Assembly: GCA_902493915.1 (NCBI GenBank)
Contig: CABUQY010000061.1
Coordinates: 1 to 9,404, forward strand
Reading direction: 5' to 3'
DNA from: an uncultured Collinsella sp.
Lineage (GTDB): Bacteria > Actinomycetota > Coriobacteriia > Coriobacteriales > Coriobacteriaceae
DNA: 9,404 nucleotides
Within the stretch, counting starts at the first letter, position 1, and every line of letters starts with the position of its first letter. Shown here piece by piece: positions 1-6,008 of the stretch. Position numbers and translations under genes: made by a program. The notes under the pieces were generated by a model, which worked only from the letters and a program-made list of their open reading frames with translations, was not told where the DNA came from and ran no database searches.

Positions 1-1029
1 CATCAGATAGTGGACGAGTGCCTGCTCGCGGGCCTGGATGTTCTCGTAACCCACGGTGTTGACCAGGTAGTCGAGTGCCGCACCCGTGGCGAAGATGCCG
101 GCGGCGTCCTGCGTGCCGGCCTCGAATTTCTCGGGAACGGGCGCCCAGACGGCGTCCTGCTCGGTGACCGAATCGATCATCTCACCGCCGGTAAGCACTG
201 GCGGCATGGCGTTCAACAGGTCCATCTTGCCCCACAGCACGCCGATGCCCATGGGGCCCATGGCCTTGTGCGCGCTAAAGGCAAAGAAGTCGGCGCCCAG
301 GTCGGCCACATCGACCGGCATGTGCGGCAGCGACTGCGCACCGTCGACGACCAGGTAGCCGCCGTACTTGTGCACGAGCTTGCCGAGGTTCTTGACTGGG
401 TTCTCGACGCCCAACACGTTGGAGACCTGTCCCACGGCCAGGATCTTGGTCTTGGGACCCACCTTGGCAAGAACCTCCTCGGTGGTGAGCTGGCCGGTCT
501 TGGTGGGGTAGAGGTAGACGAGCTTGGCGCCGGTCTTGCGGCAGACCTGCTGCCACGGGATTAGGTTGGAGTGGTGCTCCATGATGGTGATGACGACCTC
601 GTCGCCGGGCTCCAGCACCGTGGGCGCAAAGCTCTTGGCGACCAGGTTGAGCGACTCGCTCGTGTTGCGAGTGAAGACGACCTCGTTGGCCTGGGGAGCG
701 CCGATGAGGTCGGCGATCTGCTGGCGGACCTTCGCGATGGCCTCGGTGGCCTCGACGGACAGCGAGTACAGGCCACGCAGGGGGTTGGCGTTCATGCGCT
801 GATAGAAGTCGCGCTCGGCGTCGAGCACGCAGGCAGGGCGCTGCGCGGTGGCGGCACTATCGAGGAAGGCGATCTCGGGGTGTTGCTGGAACAGCGGGAA
901 CTGTGCCTTGTAGGGATTGGTCTCGATGTCGACGGTAGGCCAGCCGCGCGAGGCCTCGTCGCTGGCGTCGAGCTCCATAGGCTCCGGTGCGGTACAGGTA
1001 TCGCATTTAACGTGCTCGGTGTCGATCAT
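1..1029 (-). CDS. sufS: SufS-type cysteine desulfurase (3' end beyond window)
   Basis: This PLP enzyme takes sulfur from L-cysteine, releasing alanine, and supplies persulfide for Fe-S assembly on SufBCD. In the window 343 codons are readable. The fold-type I aminotransferase pattern is clear: LDSAATAQRP (residues 56-65), EHHSNLIPW (150-158), VDGAQS with the PLP-contacting Asp (around 228-233), and the Schiff-base lysine in SAHK (K255). The C-terminal part, with the active-site cysteine loop, lies off the left edge, so about 80-90 residues are missing. The start at 1029 is supported by an AGGAG five nucleotides upstream and by an ATGA overlap with the sufD stop. Compared with E. coli SufS, which reaches its FPVL motif at about residue 12, this protein reaches FPLF at residue 44. 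The extra N-terminal segment contains C9-x2-C12. It is last of the visible operon genes; a sufU-like gene may follow outside the window. Confidence 0.95.
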   Translation of the reverse strand, partial: MIDTEHVKCDTCTAPEPMELDASDEASRGWPTVDIETNPYKAQFPLFQQHPEIAFLDSAATAQRPACVLDAERDFYQRMNANPLRGLYSLSVEATEAIAKVRQQIADLIGAPQANEVVFTRNTSESLNLVAKSFAPTVLEPGDEVVITIMEHHSNLIPWQQVCRKTGAKLVYLYPTKTGQLTTEEVLAKVGPKTKILAVGQVSNVLGVENPVKNLGKLVHKYGGYLVVDGAQSLPHMPVDVADLGADFFAFSAHKAMGPMGIGVLWGKMDLLNAMPPVLTGGEMIDSVTEQDAVWAPVPEKFEAGTQDAAGIFATGAALDYLVNTVGYENIQAREQALVHYLM

Positions 1030-2297
1030 GCGAGCTCCTCTTCAAAGTTGTCGATCAGGTTGTTGCCCAGGCGGACGACGGCGGCGCGGGTGCGCTCGTC
1101 GGTGGCGGAAAGCGCGGCGTCCTCCAGCTTGGCACGGACGAACAGGTCCTCGGCGGCGTTTTGGTCAAGGCCGCGGCAGGCGAGGTAGAACAGCTGCTCG
1201 TCGCGGACGTGGCCGATGGTGGCTCCGTGGTTGCCGGCGACGTCGTCCTCGTCGCACAGGATGACGGGGACGGTCTTGTTGTCGACCCCCTTGTTGGTCA
1301 AAAGCACCGTCTCGCGCTCGGTGCCGGTTGCACCCTTGCAGCCGTGCACGAGGTCGATGGTGCCGCGGTAGACCTTCTTGGACGTGCCGGTCAGCACGCC
1401 GTTGGCGTCGATCACGCACTCGGTCTTGCGACCGCGGTGGCGCAGCTCGTAGTTAAAGTCGCGCACCTGCTCTCGGGCGCCCAGGTAGTCAGTATCGATG
1501 GTGACCTTGGCGGTATCGCCCAACAGGTCGCCGGCGAGGCCGGTGGCGCTGGCACCGGCACCCAGGACGGTGTGCTGCACGTTGACGCGCGCGCCCTCGT
1601 CCAGGAACAGGCCGGTGTCGTCGAGCGCGATCCAGCTATCGTCGAGCGTCTGCGTGCAGGTCACGTTGACGGTGGCGTACTCGTGGGCGCACACGCGTAG
1701 CACGGAGCCCACGACACCCTCGCCGGTAACGGGGGAGTCTAGGGCAATATGTAGATCGAGCGTCGACTGGGGACGGGCGACGACGTCGATGGCGGCGATG
1801 GCCGCGGCGGCATCGACAGCGCTCACGCGCACGGTAACCGTGGCGTGCTTGTATGCGGGCACATCGATGACGATGCGCTTGGTAGCGTGCTCGGCCAAGT
1901 AGGCGTAGGCAGCCTCACCCATGCCGGTTTCGAAGGCCTCAGCAGGGGAGAGCTCTTCCTCGAGCTTAATGGCGCCGGCCTGGTAGACGGAGGTTGCGGG
2001 CACGTCGAGCTCGGTCTCGGGCGTGATGCGGGCGCGGTCGGCGGCATCACCGGGGGCGGAGGCACGGCGCCCGGGGAAGCGCTCGGCCATGGCGTCCGTG
2101 GCGGCGTCGAACGCGTCTGCCACGCCGGTAAACTGCTCGTCCAAGCCCTCGACCTCAATGGTCTCGGTGGGAGCGGCGGCAAGCTCGTCAGAGAGCTCGA
2201 GCTTGGTCTGATTCATCTTCAGCCAGCCCCAAGTGGCAGCCGGCATCGCGTTGACCTGCTCGAGCGTGGTAGCAGCGGTGTTGGTTTCCTGTTTCAT
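1026..2297 (-). CDS. sufD: Fe-S cluster assembly scaffold protein SufD
   Basis: SufD is the SufB paralogue of the SufBC2D scaffold, on which nascent Fe-S clusters form in the cytoplasm. The 423-residue protein has a helical, Ala-rich N-terminal region, then the repetitive beta-helix core (roughly 140-350). The C-terminal family signature follows: EDDVAGNHGATIG, then DEQLFYLACRGL. H357 in NHGATIG is the expected equivalent of E. coli SufD His360, which sits at the SufB-SufD cluster-forming interface. That correspondence is from family knowledge; the motif itself is visible. The N-terminal half is poorly conserved, as is usual for SufD. The ATG overlaps the last base of the sufB stop (TAATG), with an AAGGAG about 10 nt upstream inside sufB, so translation is likely coupled. 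The stop overlaps the sufS start as ATGA. Confidence 0.95.
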   Translation of the reverse strand: MKQETNTAATTLEQVNAMPAATWGWLKMNQTKLELSDELAAAPTETIEVEGLDEQFTGVADAFDAATDAMAERFPGRRASAPGDAADRARITPETELDVPATSVYQAGAIKLEEELSPAEAFETGMGEAAYAYLAEHATKRIVIDVPAYKHATVTVRVSAVDAAAAIAAIDVVARPQSTLDLHIALDSPVTGEGVVGSVLRVCAHEYATVNVTCTQTLDDSWIALDDTGLFLDEGARVNVQHTVLGAGASATGLAGDLLGDTAKVTIDTDYLGAREQVRDFNYELRHRGRKTECVIDANGVLTGTSKKVYRGTIDLVHGCKGATGTERETVLLTNKGVDNKTVPVILCDEDDVAGNHGATIGHVRDEQLFYLACRGLDQNAAEDLFVRAKLEDAALSATDERTRAAVVRLGNNLIDNFEEELA

Positions 2298-3709
2298 TAT
2301 CCGATCGCTCCTTCCATCTCGAGCTTGATCAGGTTGTTCATCTCGACGGCGTACTCCAGCGGCAGCTCCTTGGAGACCGGGTTGGCAAAGCCGTTGACGA
2401 TCATGGTACGGGCCTCTTCCTCCGAGATACCGCGGCTCATCAGGTAGAACACCTTATCGTCGCCGATGCGGCCGATGGTGGCCTCGTGGCCGATGTCGAC
2501 GTTCTTGGCGCGGATGTCCATGGCCGGAATAGTGTCGGAGCGGCTTTGGTCGTCGAGCATCAGCGACTGGCAGCTCACGGTTGCCTTGGAGCCCTCGGCC
2601 TTGGGCGTGGCCACGATAGAGCTGCGGAAGGTCTGGATGCCGCCGCTCTTGGAGATGCCCTTGGTCTCGACGGTCGCCGAGGTCTCGGGCGCGTTAAGTA
2701 CGACCTTGCAGCCGGTGTCGAGGTTCTGGCCGGCACCGGCAAAGGTGATGCCGGTAAAGCTCGAGCGGGCGCGGCGGCCGTTGAGCACGCTCATGGGGTA
2801 AAGGTAACCCACGTGGCTGCCGAAGGAGCCGCTGATCCACTCGATGTCGCCGTCCTCGTCCACGCGCGCACGCTTGGTGTTGAGGTTATACATGTTCTTG
2901 GACCAGTTTTCGATGGTCGAGTAGCGCAGGTGCGCACGCTTGCCCACAAAGAGCTCGACGGCGCCGGCGTGGAGGTTGGCCACGTTGTACTTGGGCGCGG
3001 AGCAGCCCTCGATAAAGTGCAGGTCGGCATCGTCCTCGACGATGATGAGCGTGTGCTCAAACTGGCCGGCGCCCTTGGCGTTAAGGCGGAAGTAGCTCTG
3101 CAGCGGGAAATCGAGCTTGGTGCCCTTGGGCACGTAGACAAACGAGCCGCCCGACCATACGGCGCCGTGCAGGGCCGCAAATTTGTGGTCGGTGGGCGGG
3201 ATGAGCGTCATAAACTTCTCGTGGATGAGCGGCTCCCACTGCGGGTCGTGCAGGGCCTCCTCGATGCCGGAGTAGACGATGCCCATCTCGGACGCCGTGT
3301 CCTGCATGTTGTGGTAAACCAGCTCGGAGTCGTACTGCGCGCCGACGCCTGCCAGGTAGCTGCGCTCGGCCTCGGGAATGCCCAGGCGCTCAAAGGTGTT
3401 CTTGATGTCGTCGGGCACCGACTCCCAGTCGTGCTTTTGATCGGTGTTGGGCTTGACGTAGGTGACGATGTTGTCCATGTCCAGGCCCTCGATGGAGGGG
3501 CCCCACGTCGGATCTGGGAAACGGTTGAAGATCTCGAGGGACTTGAGGCGCAGGTCGAGCATCCACTGCGGCTCGTCCTTCTTGGCGCTGATCTCGCGCA
3601 CGATGTCGGGCGTGATGCCGGCGTCGAGGCGCTCGAATCCCTCCTCGCCATAGGTGAAGTCGTAGAGGCTGCGGTCGATGTCCGCGACCTCGGTGCGGTT
3701 CTTGGTCAT
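2297..3709 (-). CDS. sufB: Fe-S cluster assembly scaffold protein SufB
   Basis: SufB is the main scaffold subunit. It accepts persulfide sulfur and, with SufD and the SufC ATPase, builds Fe-S clusters. The 470-residue length is normal for the family. Visible landmarks are YVPKGTKLDFPLQSYFR (192-208), the FIEGCSAP motif with C236 (equivalent of E. coli Cys254), C380 in SCQSLML (equivalent of Cys405), and H408-E409 in GHEATIGRIGDDKVFYL (the cluster-site His/Glu pair). The protein ends in NNLIKLEMEGAIG, the typical SufB tail. All residues expected for cluster assembly are present. The start at 3709 has GGGG about 8 nt upstream and lies 12 bp after the sufC stop. The high identity to canonical SufB is obvious even by eye, which makes this the most secure call in the window. 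Confidence 0.98.
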   Translation of the reverse strand: MTKNRTEVADIDRSLYDFTYGEEGFERLDAGITPDIVREISAKKDEPQWMLDLRLKSLEIFNRFPDPTWGPSIEGLDMDNIVTYVKPNTDQKHDWESVPDDIKNTFERLGIPEAERSYLAGVGAQYDSELVYHNMQDTASEMGIVYSGIEEALHDPQWEPLIHEKFMTLIPPTDHKFAALHGAVWSGGSFVYVPKGTKLDFPLQSYFRLNAKGAGQFEHTLIIVEDDADLHFIEGCSAPKYNVANLHAGAVELFVGKRAHLRYSTIENWSKNMYNLNTKRARVDEDGDIEWISGSFGSHVGYLYPMSVLNGRRARSSFTGITFAGAGQNLDTGCKVVLNAPETSATVETKGISKSGGIQTFRSSIVATPKAEGSKATVSCQSLMLDDQSRSDTIPAMDIRAKNVDIGHEATIGRIGDDKVFYLMSRGISEEEARTMIVNGFANPVSKELPLEYAVEMNNLIKLEMEGAIG

Positions 3710-3721
3710 TGCGTCGCCCCT

Positions 3722-4522
3722 TTACGCCTGCTGCTCGGCAGCGGCAGACTCGGCCTGGGCGCGCTGCTCGGCGGCCTCGCGCTCGAAGGTCTCAAAGCCG
3801 TTCTTGTCGATCCAGGGGATGAGCGAGGCGTCGTCCTCGCGCACGATGTGGCCCTTGACCATAACGTGGACGCGGTCGACATCCAGGTGCTCCAAAATGC
3901 GCGTGTTGTGCGTGATGATGAGCATGGAGCCGTCGCAGCTCTTGCGATACGCGTCCATGCCGTGGCTGACGGTGGACAGGGCGTCGACGTCCAGGCCGGA
4001 GTCGGTTTCGTCCAGGATGGCGAGCTTGGGCTGCAGCAGCAGGAGCTGGAGCATCTCGACCTTCTTCTTCTCGCCGCCCGAGAAACCTACGCCCAGCTCG
4101 CGGTTGAGGTAGGCGGTATCCATGTTGAGCTCGGCCGCGAGCTCCTTGACGCGACGGCGGAATTCCTTGCCCTTCATCTCCAGGCCAGGGCGGCCGGCGA
4201 TGCTGGCGCGCAAAAAGCTCGACAGCGGCACGCCCGGAATCTCGACCGGGGCCTGGAAGCTCAGGAACAGGCCGGCGCGCGAACGCTTGTCGGTGGTGAG
4301 CTCGGTGATGTCCTGGCCGTCAAAGACGATGCGGCCGTCGTTGACGGTATAGACGGGGTCGCCCATGACCAGGTGGCCGAGGGTGGACTTGCCGGCGCCA
4401 TTGGGTCCCATCAGCACGTGGGTCTCGCCGGCGGCGACGTTGAGGTTGACGTTGTGGAGGATGGTCTTCTCGTCCACGGAGGCGGTCAGACCTTCGATGG
4501 AAAGCAGCGGATTTGCGCTCAT
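3722..4522 (-). CDS. sufC: SUF system ABC-type ATPase SufC
   Basis: SufC is a soluble ABC ATPase that dimerises on SufB and SufD and drives the conformational change needed for cluster assembly. Numbering from the chosen start: Walker A GPNGAGKST (39-47), Q-loop Q90, signature FSGGEKKKVEMLQL (S148-G149-G150), Walker B LAILDETDSGLD (167-178), and H-loop His205 in ITHNTRIL. All are intact. The DETDSGLD version is diagnostic of SufC among ABC ATPases. I chose ATG 4522 because AGAGAGGAA sits just upstream. An in-frame ATG at 4552 would add ten residues but has no convincing ribosome-binding site. The protein is 266 residues, slightly longer than the usual 245-255, because of a charged, Ala/Glu-rich tail after residue 245. 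It is the first gene of the suf operon. Confidence 0.97.
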   Translation of the reverse strand: MSANPLLSIEGLTASVDEKTILHNVNLNVAAGETHVLMGPNGAGKSTLGHLVMGDPVYTVNDGRIVFDGQDITELTTDKRSRAGLFLSFQAPVEIPGVPLSSFLRASIAGRPGLEMKGKEFRRRVKELAAELNMDTAYLNRELGVGFSGGEKKKVEMLQLLLLQPKLAILDETDSGLDVDALSTVSHGMDAYRKSCDGSMLIITHNTRILEHLDVDRVHVMVKGHIVREDDASLIPWIDKNGFETFEREAAEQRAQAESAAAEQQA

Positions 4523-4526
4523 GCTG

Positions 4527-4535
4527 TTCCTCTCT
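4527..4535 (-). promoter_or_regulatory. Ribosome-binding site deciding the sufC start
   Basis: On the minus strand AGAGAGGAA lies four nucleotides before ATG 4522, with the GAGG core six to seven nucleotides from the start codon. The alternative in-frame ATG at 4552 is preceded only by ACACCT, which does not match the anti-Shine-Dalgarno sequence. This favours the shorter SufC. Confidence 0.75.
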
Positions 4536-4586
4536 GTATATGGTGTACTCATAGGTGTACTAAACCCTAGGAATCTTCTCGGAATA

Positions 4587-4614
4587 AAGTTACTATGGGT
4601 TCGGCGTTAGTCAA
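4587..4614 (-). promoter_or_regulatory. Candidate sigma-70-type promoter of the suf operon
   Basis: On the minus strand a good -35 hexamer, TTGACT (4609-4614), is followed after 16 bp by a weak -10, TAACTT (4587-4592). Transcription would begin near 4580, leaving a leader of about 58 nt before sufC. The -35 lies inside a short palindrome (4607-4630). The two larger inverted repeats lie 38 bp or more upstream of it. The -10 matches consensus at only three positions, so its exact location is uncertain. Confidence 0.4.
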
Positions 4615-4630
4615 GGGAAAACCCGACTAA
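4607..4630. repeat. 24-bp interrupted palindrome over the suf -35 box
   Basis: TTAGTC (4607-4612) is the exact reverse complement of GACTAA (4625-4630). Inside them GGG and CCC also pair across an AAAA centre, with a two-base asymmetry. It covers the TTGACT -35 candidate of suf, so a protein bound here would be placed to block RNA polymerase. It has no T tract and is not a terminator. Its sequence differs from the two 31-bp repeats nearby, so it may bind a different regulator or be a chance palindrome. Confidence 0.4.
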
Positions 4631-4651
4631 TCCACTCGACTTTTCAAATTC

Positions 4652-4682
4652 TGGGACAAAATAACCTGTTGTGTTTGTCCCA
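4652..4682. promoter_or_regulatory. 31-bp inverted repeat, candidate IscR/Rrf2 operator (site 1)
   Basis: Perfect 9-bp arms, TGGGACAAA (4652-4660) and TTTGTCCCA (4674-4682), flank a 13-bp spacer with AACCTG near its centre. The overall 31-bp length and 24 of 31 bases match the second repeat at 4696-4726. The position between divergent suf and iscR genes is where an autoregulatory Fe-S sensor would bind. I do not recognise it as the published E. coli type 1 or type 2 IscR motif. Assignment to the adjacent regulator is inference. Confidence 0.7.
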
Positions 4683-4695
4683 CTTACTTAAGATT

Positions 4696-4726
4696 TGGGA
4701 CAAACAAACCTGGTTATGTTGTCCCA
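4696..4726. promoter_or_regulatory. 31-bp inverted repeat, candidate IscR/Rrf2 operator (site 2)
   Basis: Outer arms TGGGACAA (4696-4703) and TTGTCCCA (4719-4726) are perfectly complementary. The centre is also symmetric (AACC-T-GGTT, 4707-4715), so 24 of the 30 flanking bases pair. Its centre is 44 bp from that of site 1, about four helical turns. A possible iscR -10, TATGTT (4715-4720), lies inside the site, and the site ends 20 bp before the iscR ATG. Binding here should therefore repress iscR. No good matching -35 was found, so the iscR promoter itself remains unplaced. Confidence 0.7.
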
Positions 4727-4746
4727 GATGCGATGGGAGGGTAGGT

Positions 4747-5178
4747 ATGCTCATTTCTTCCAAGGGCCGCTATGCCCTCCGGCTGATGATCTATATCGCG
4801 GCGCTCGGTGACGCCGAGGGCAAGATTGCTCTGCGCGAGGTTGCCGACCGCGAGCGTATCTCGCAAAAGTATTTGGAGCAGCTGGTGCGTCCGCTTATGA
4901 AGGCTGGCTTGCTTAAGAGCGTGCGCGGCAAGGGCGGCGGCTACATGATGGCCAAGGACCCGGCCGAGGTGCGTGCTGGCGACATCCTGCGCGCTGTCGA
5001 GGGCAGCACGGCGCCCGTGGCGTGCGACGGCATCGACAATAGCTGCACCCGCAGCGACCTGTGTTCCACCGTCAAGTTCTGGCGCGGCCTGGACGAGGTC
5101 ATCGAGAACTATGTTGACGGCGTGACGTTGGCCGACCTGGCCGCCGTTCCCGAGATCAACTTTGACATTAAGCTGTAG
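4747..5178 (+). CDS. iscR: Rrf2-family regulator, IscR-like, three cysteines
   Basis: This is a winged-helix DNA-binding protein of the Rrf2 family, probably sensing Fe-S status and controlling suf and itself. The 143-residue protein opens with LISSKGRYALRLMIYIA, the standard first helix. The helix-turn-helix follows (about 28-50, with SQKYLEQLVRPL as recognition region), then the wing RGKGGGY (60-66). A cysteine trio, C93-x6-C100-x5-C106, matches the cluster-binding position of IscR (E. coli C-x5-C-x5-C). I call it IscR-like rather than CymR-like because of these cysteines. ATG 4747 is chosen because GGGAGG (4735-4740) sits six nucleotides upstream, and an upstream GTG at 4669 would put the N-terminus inside the operator region. 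It is divergent from suf and followed closely by an MNT/HEPN pair. A different cofactor, or a cysteine-metabolism or redox role, is possible. Confidence 0.88.
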   Translation: MLISSKGRYALRLMIYIAALGDAEGKIALREVADRERISQKYLEQLVRPLMKAGLLKSVRGKGGGYMMAKDPAEVRAGDILRAVEGSTAPVACDGIDNSCTRSDLCSTVKFWRGLDEVIENYVDGVTLADLAAVPEINFDIKL

Positions 5179-5186
5179 GGGTGCAA

Positions 5187-5474
5187 ATGGCATCTCTCGA
5201 CAAGGTGTACAAGCAAATCGAAGTTTTTGCTCGGGAATGTGACGCCGAGAAGGTCGTGTTGTTTGGTTCTCGTGCTCGAGGCGACAACTTGCCCAAGAGC
5301 GATATTGACATCGCCGTAGCAGGTTGCCGGGATTTCGGCCGTTTCTCATATTTGATCGAGGAACATCTTGATACTCTTTTAGATGTAGATGTCGTCAATC
5401 TCGACGAGTCCCTATCGCAGCAATTGCTCGATGAGATTGCCAGGGATGGTGTGATTCTGTATGAAAAAATATGA
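5187..5474 (+). CDS. Minimal nucleotidyltransferase (MNT), MntA/HI0073-type antitoxin candidate
   Basis: This small protein (95 residues) is a single nucleotidyltransferase domain of the DNA polymerase beta superfamily. The signature GSX10DXD is exact: G27-S28 in FGSRARGD, then D39-I40-D41. A third carboxylate, probably D68 in LLDVDVVNL, completes the metal site. In characterised MntA-HepT systems such a protein AMPylates the HEPN toxin near its active site and neutralises it. I infer the same role from the motif and the partner gene. ATG 5187 is preferred over GTG 5181 because AGGGG (5177-5181) lies five nucleotides upstream. That ribosome-binding site overlaps the iscR stop codon, and the gap to iscR is only 8 nt, so cotranscription with iscR is likely. 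The sequence appears more AT-rich than the suf genes, a hint of separate origin. Confidence 0.88.
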   Translation: MASLDKVYKQIEVFARECDAEKVVLFGSRARGDNLPKSDIDIAVAGCRDFGRFSYLIEEHLDTLLDVDVVNLDESLSQQLLDEIARDGVILYEKI

Positions 5475-5880
5475 GAACTTTGTTAGCGCCTTGGCGAATC
5501 TTGAGGATGCGCCCAATCAGGATCTCAACAATGATTTTGTTCAGAGTGGATTGATTAATAAGTTCAATCTTCAATTTGAACTGAGCTGGAAGCTCCTTAA
5601 GCGTCTGCTCGAGTATGAGGGCGCCACGCTTGCCGCGTCGGGGTCTCCTCGTGCCATCTTGAAGGAGTCGTACCGATTCTACGACTTTATTGATGAGGCG
5701 GCCTGGCTAGACATGCTCAGAGACCGCAATACGAACGTCCATATCTACGACAACAAGCTCGCTCAAGATTTGATTCAGCGCATCTTGAACGTCTATATCC
5801 CCGCTTTCTGTCAGTTGAGGGACGGGCTGATGGAGCGATACGGCGAGCTTCTGATGGCGCCCGACGACCAGTTTGTTTAA
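5461..5880 (+). CDS. HEPN-domain protein, HI0074-family (HepT-like toxin candidate)
   Basis: This 139-residue all-helical protein belongs to the nucleotidyltransferase substrate-binding (HI0074) branch of HEPN proteins. Family landmarks are NKFNLQFELSWKLLKRLLEYEG (33-54), SPRAILKESYRF (62-73) and WLDMLRDRNTNVHIYD (82-97). The last contains R89-x4-H94-x-Y96, the exact RX4HXY motif of ribonuclease-active HEPN toxins such as HepT. The tyrosine is the residue that MntA-type partners AMPylate in the studied system. The gene overlaps the MNT gene by 14 bp and has only a poor ribosome-binding site, so its translation probably depends on the upstream gene, keeping antitoxin ahead of toxin. Toxicity is inferred; many HI0074 relatives were annotated only as substrate-binding partners. 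No terminator is evident just downstream. Confidence 0.87.
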   Translation: MKKYENFVSALANLEDAPNQDLNNDFVQSGLINKFNLQFELSWKLLKRLLEYEGATLAASGSPRAILKESYRFYDFIDEAAWLDMLRDRNTNVHIYDNKLAQDLIQRILNVYIPAFCQLRDGLMERYGELLMAPDDQFV

Positions 5881-5897
5881 TTCCTTAAGATTTCGCG

Positions 5898-5938
5898 GAG
5901 GGTTGTTGCCGTTTACCGAGGGGTTGTTGTGCAACAAC
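5898..5938. repeat. Direct repeat plus palindrome GTTGTTG-TG-CAACAAC
   Basis: GAGGGTTGTTG (5898-5908) is repeated 20 bp later as GAGGGGTTGTTG (5918-5929). The second copy runs into a palindrome with perfect 7-bp arms, GTTGTTG (5923-5929) and CAACAAC (5932-5938). There is no T tract after it, so a terminator is unlikely. It lies 70-110 bp upstream of the surface-protein start, a fitting place for an operator or activator site. An inverted 12-bp copy occurs at 7885-7896, beyond that gene. Confidence 0.45.
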
Positions 5939-6008
5939 GGGTGAGCTGCAATACTTAATTCTATCTTTGCAAACCGCACTTTAACTACACCAATGCAGGG
6001 AGGATCTT

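Noticed and set aside
10..2447. Plus-strand open frames opposite sufS and sufD
   Set aside because: They mirror the SufS and SufD reading frames, lack ribosome-binding sites and resemble no protein family.
2486..4570. Very long open frame (694 codons) on the plus strand opposite sufB and sufC
   Set aside because: It is antisense to two unmistakable genes, and its low-complexity Gly/Val/Leu/Ala/Asp-rich translation is the usual mirror of GC-rich codon bias. No family is recognisable in it.
4652..4726. The 31-bp inverted repeats as transcription terminators or an RNA switch
   Set aside because: No T tract follows either repeat, and the symmetric cores and matched spacing fit protein operators better.
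4714..5349. Minus-strand open frame of 211 codons across iscR and the MNT gene
   Set aside because: It is antisense to two genes with clear family motifs and would span the operator edge. No recognisable domain.
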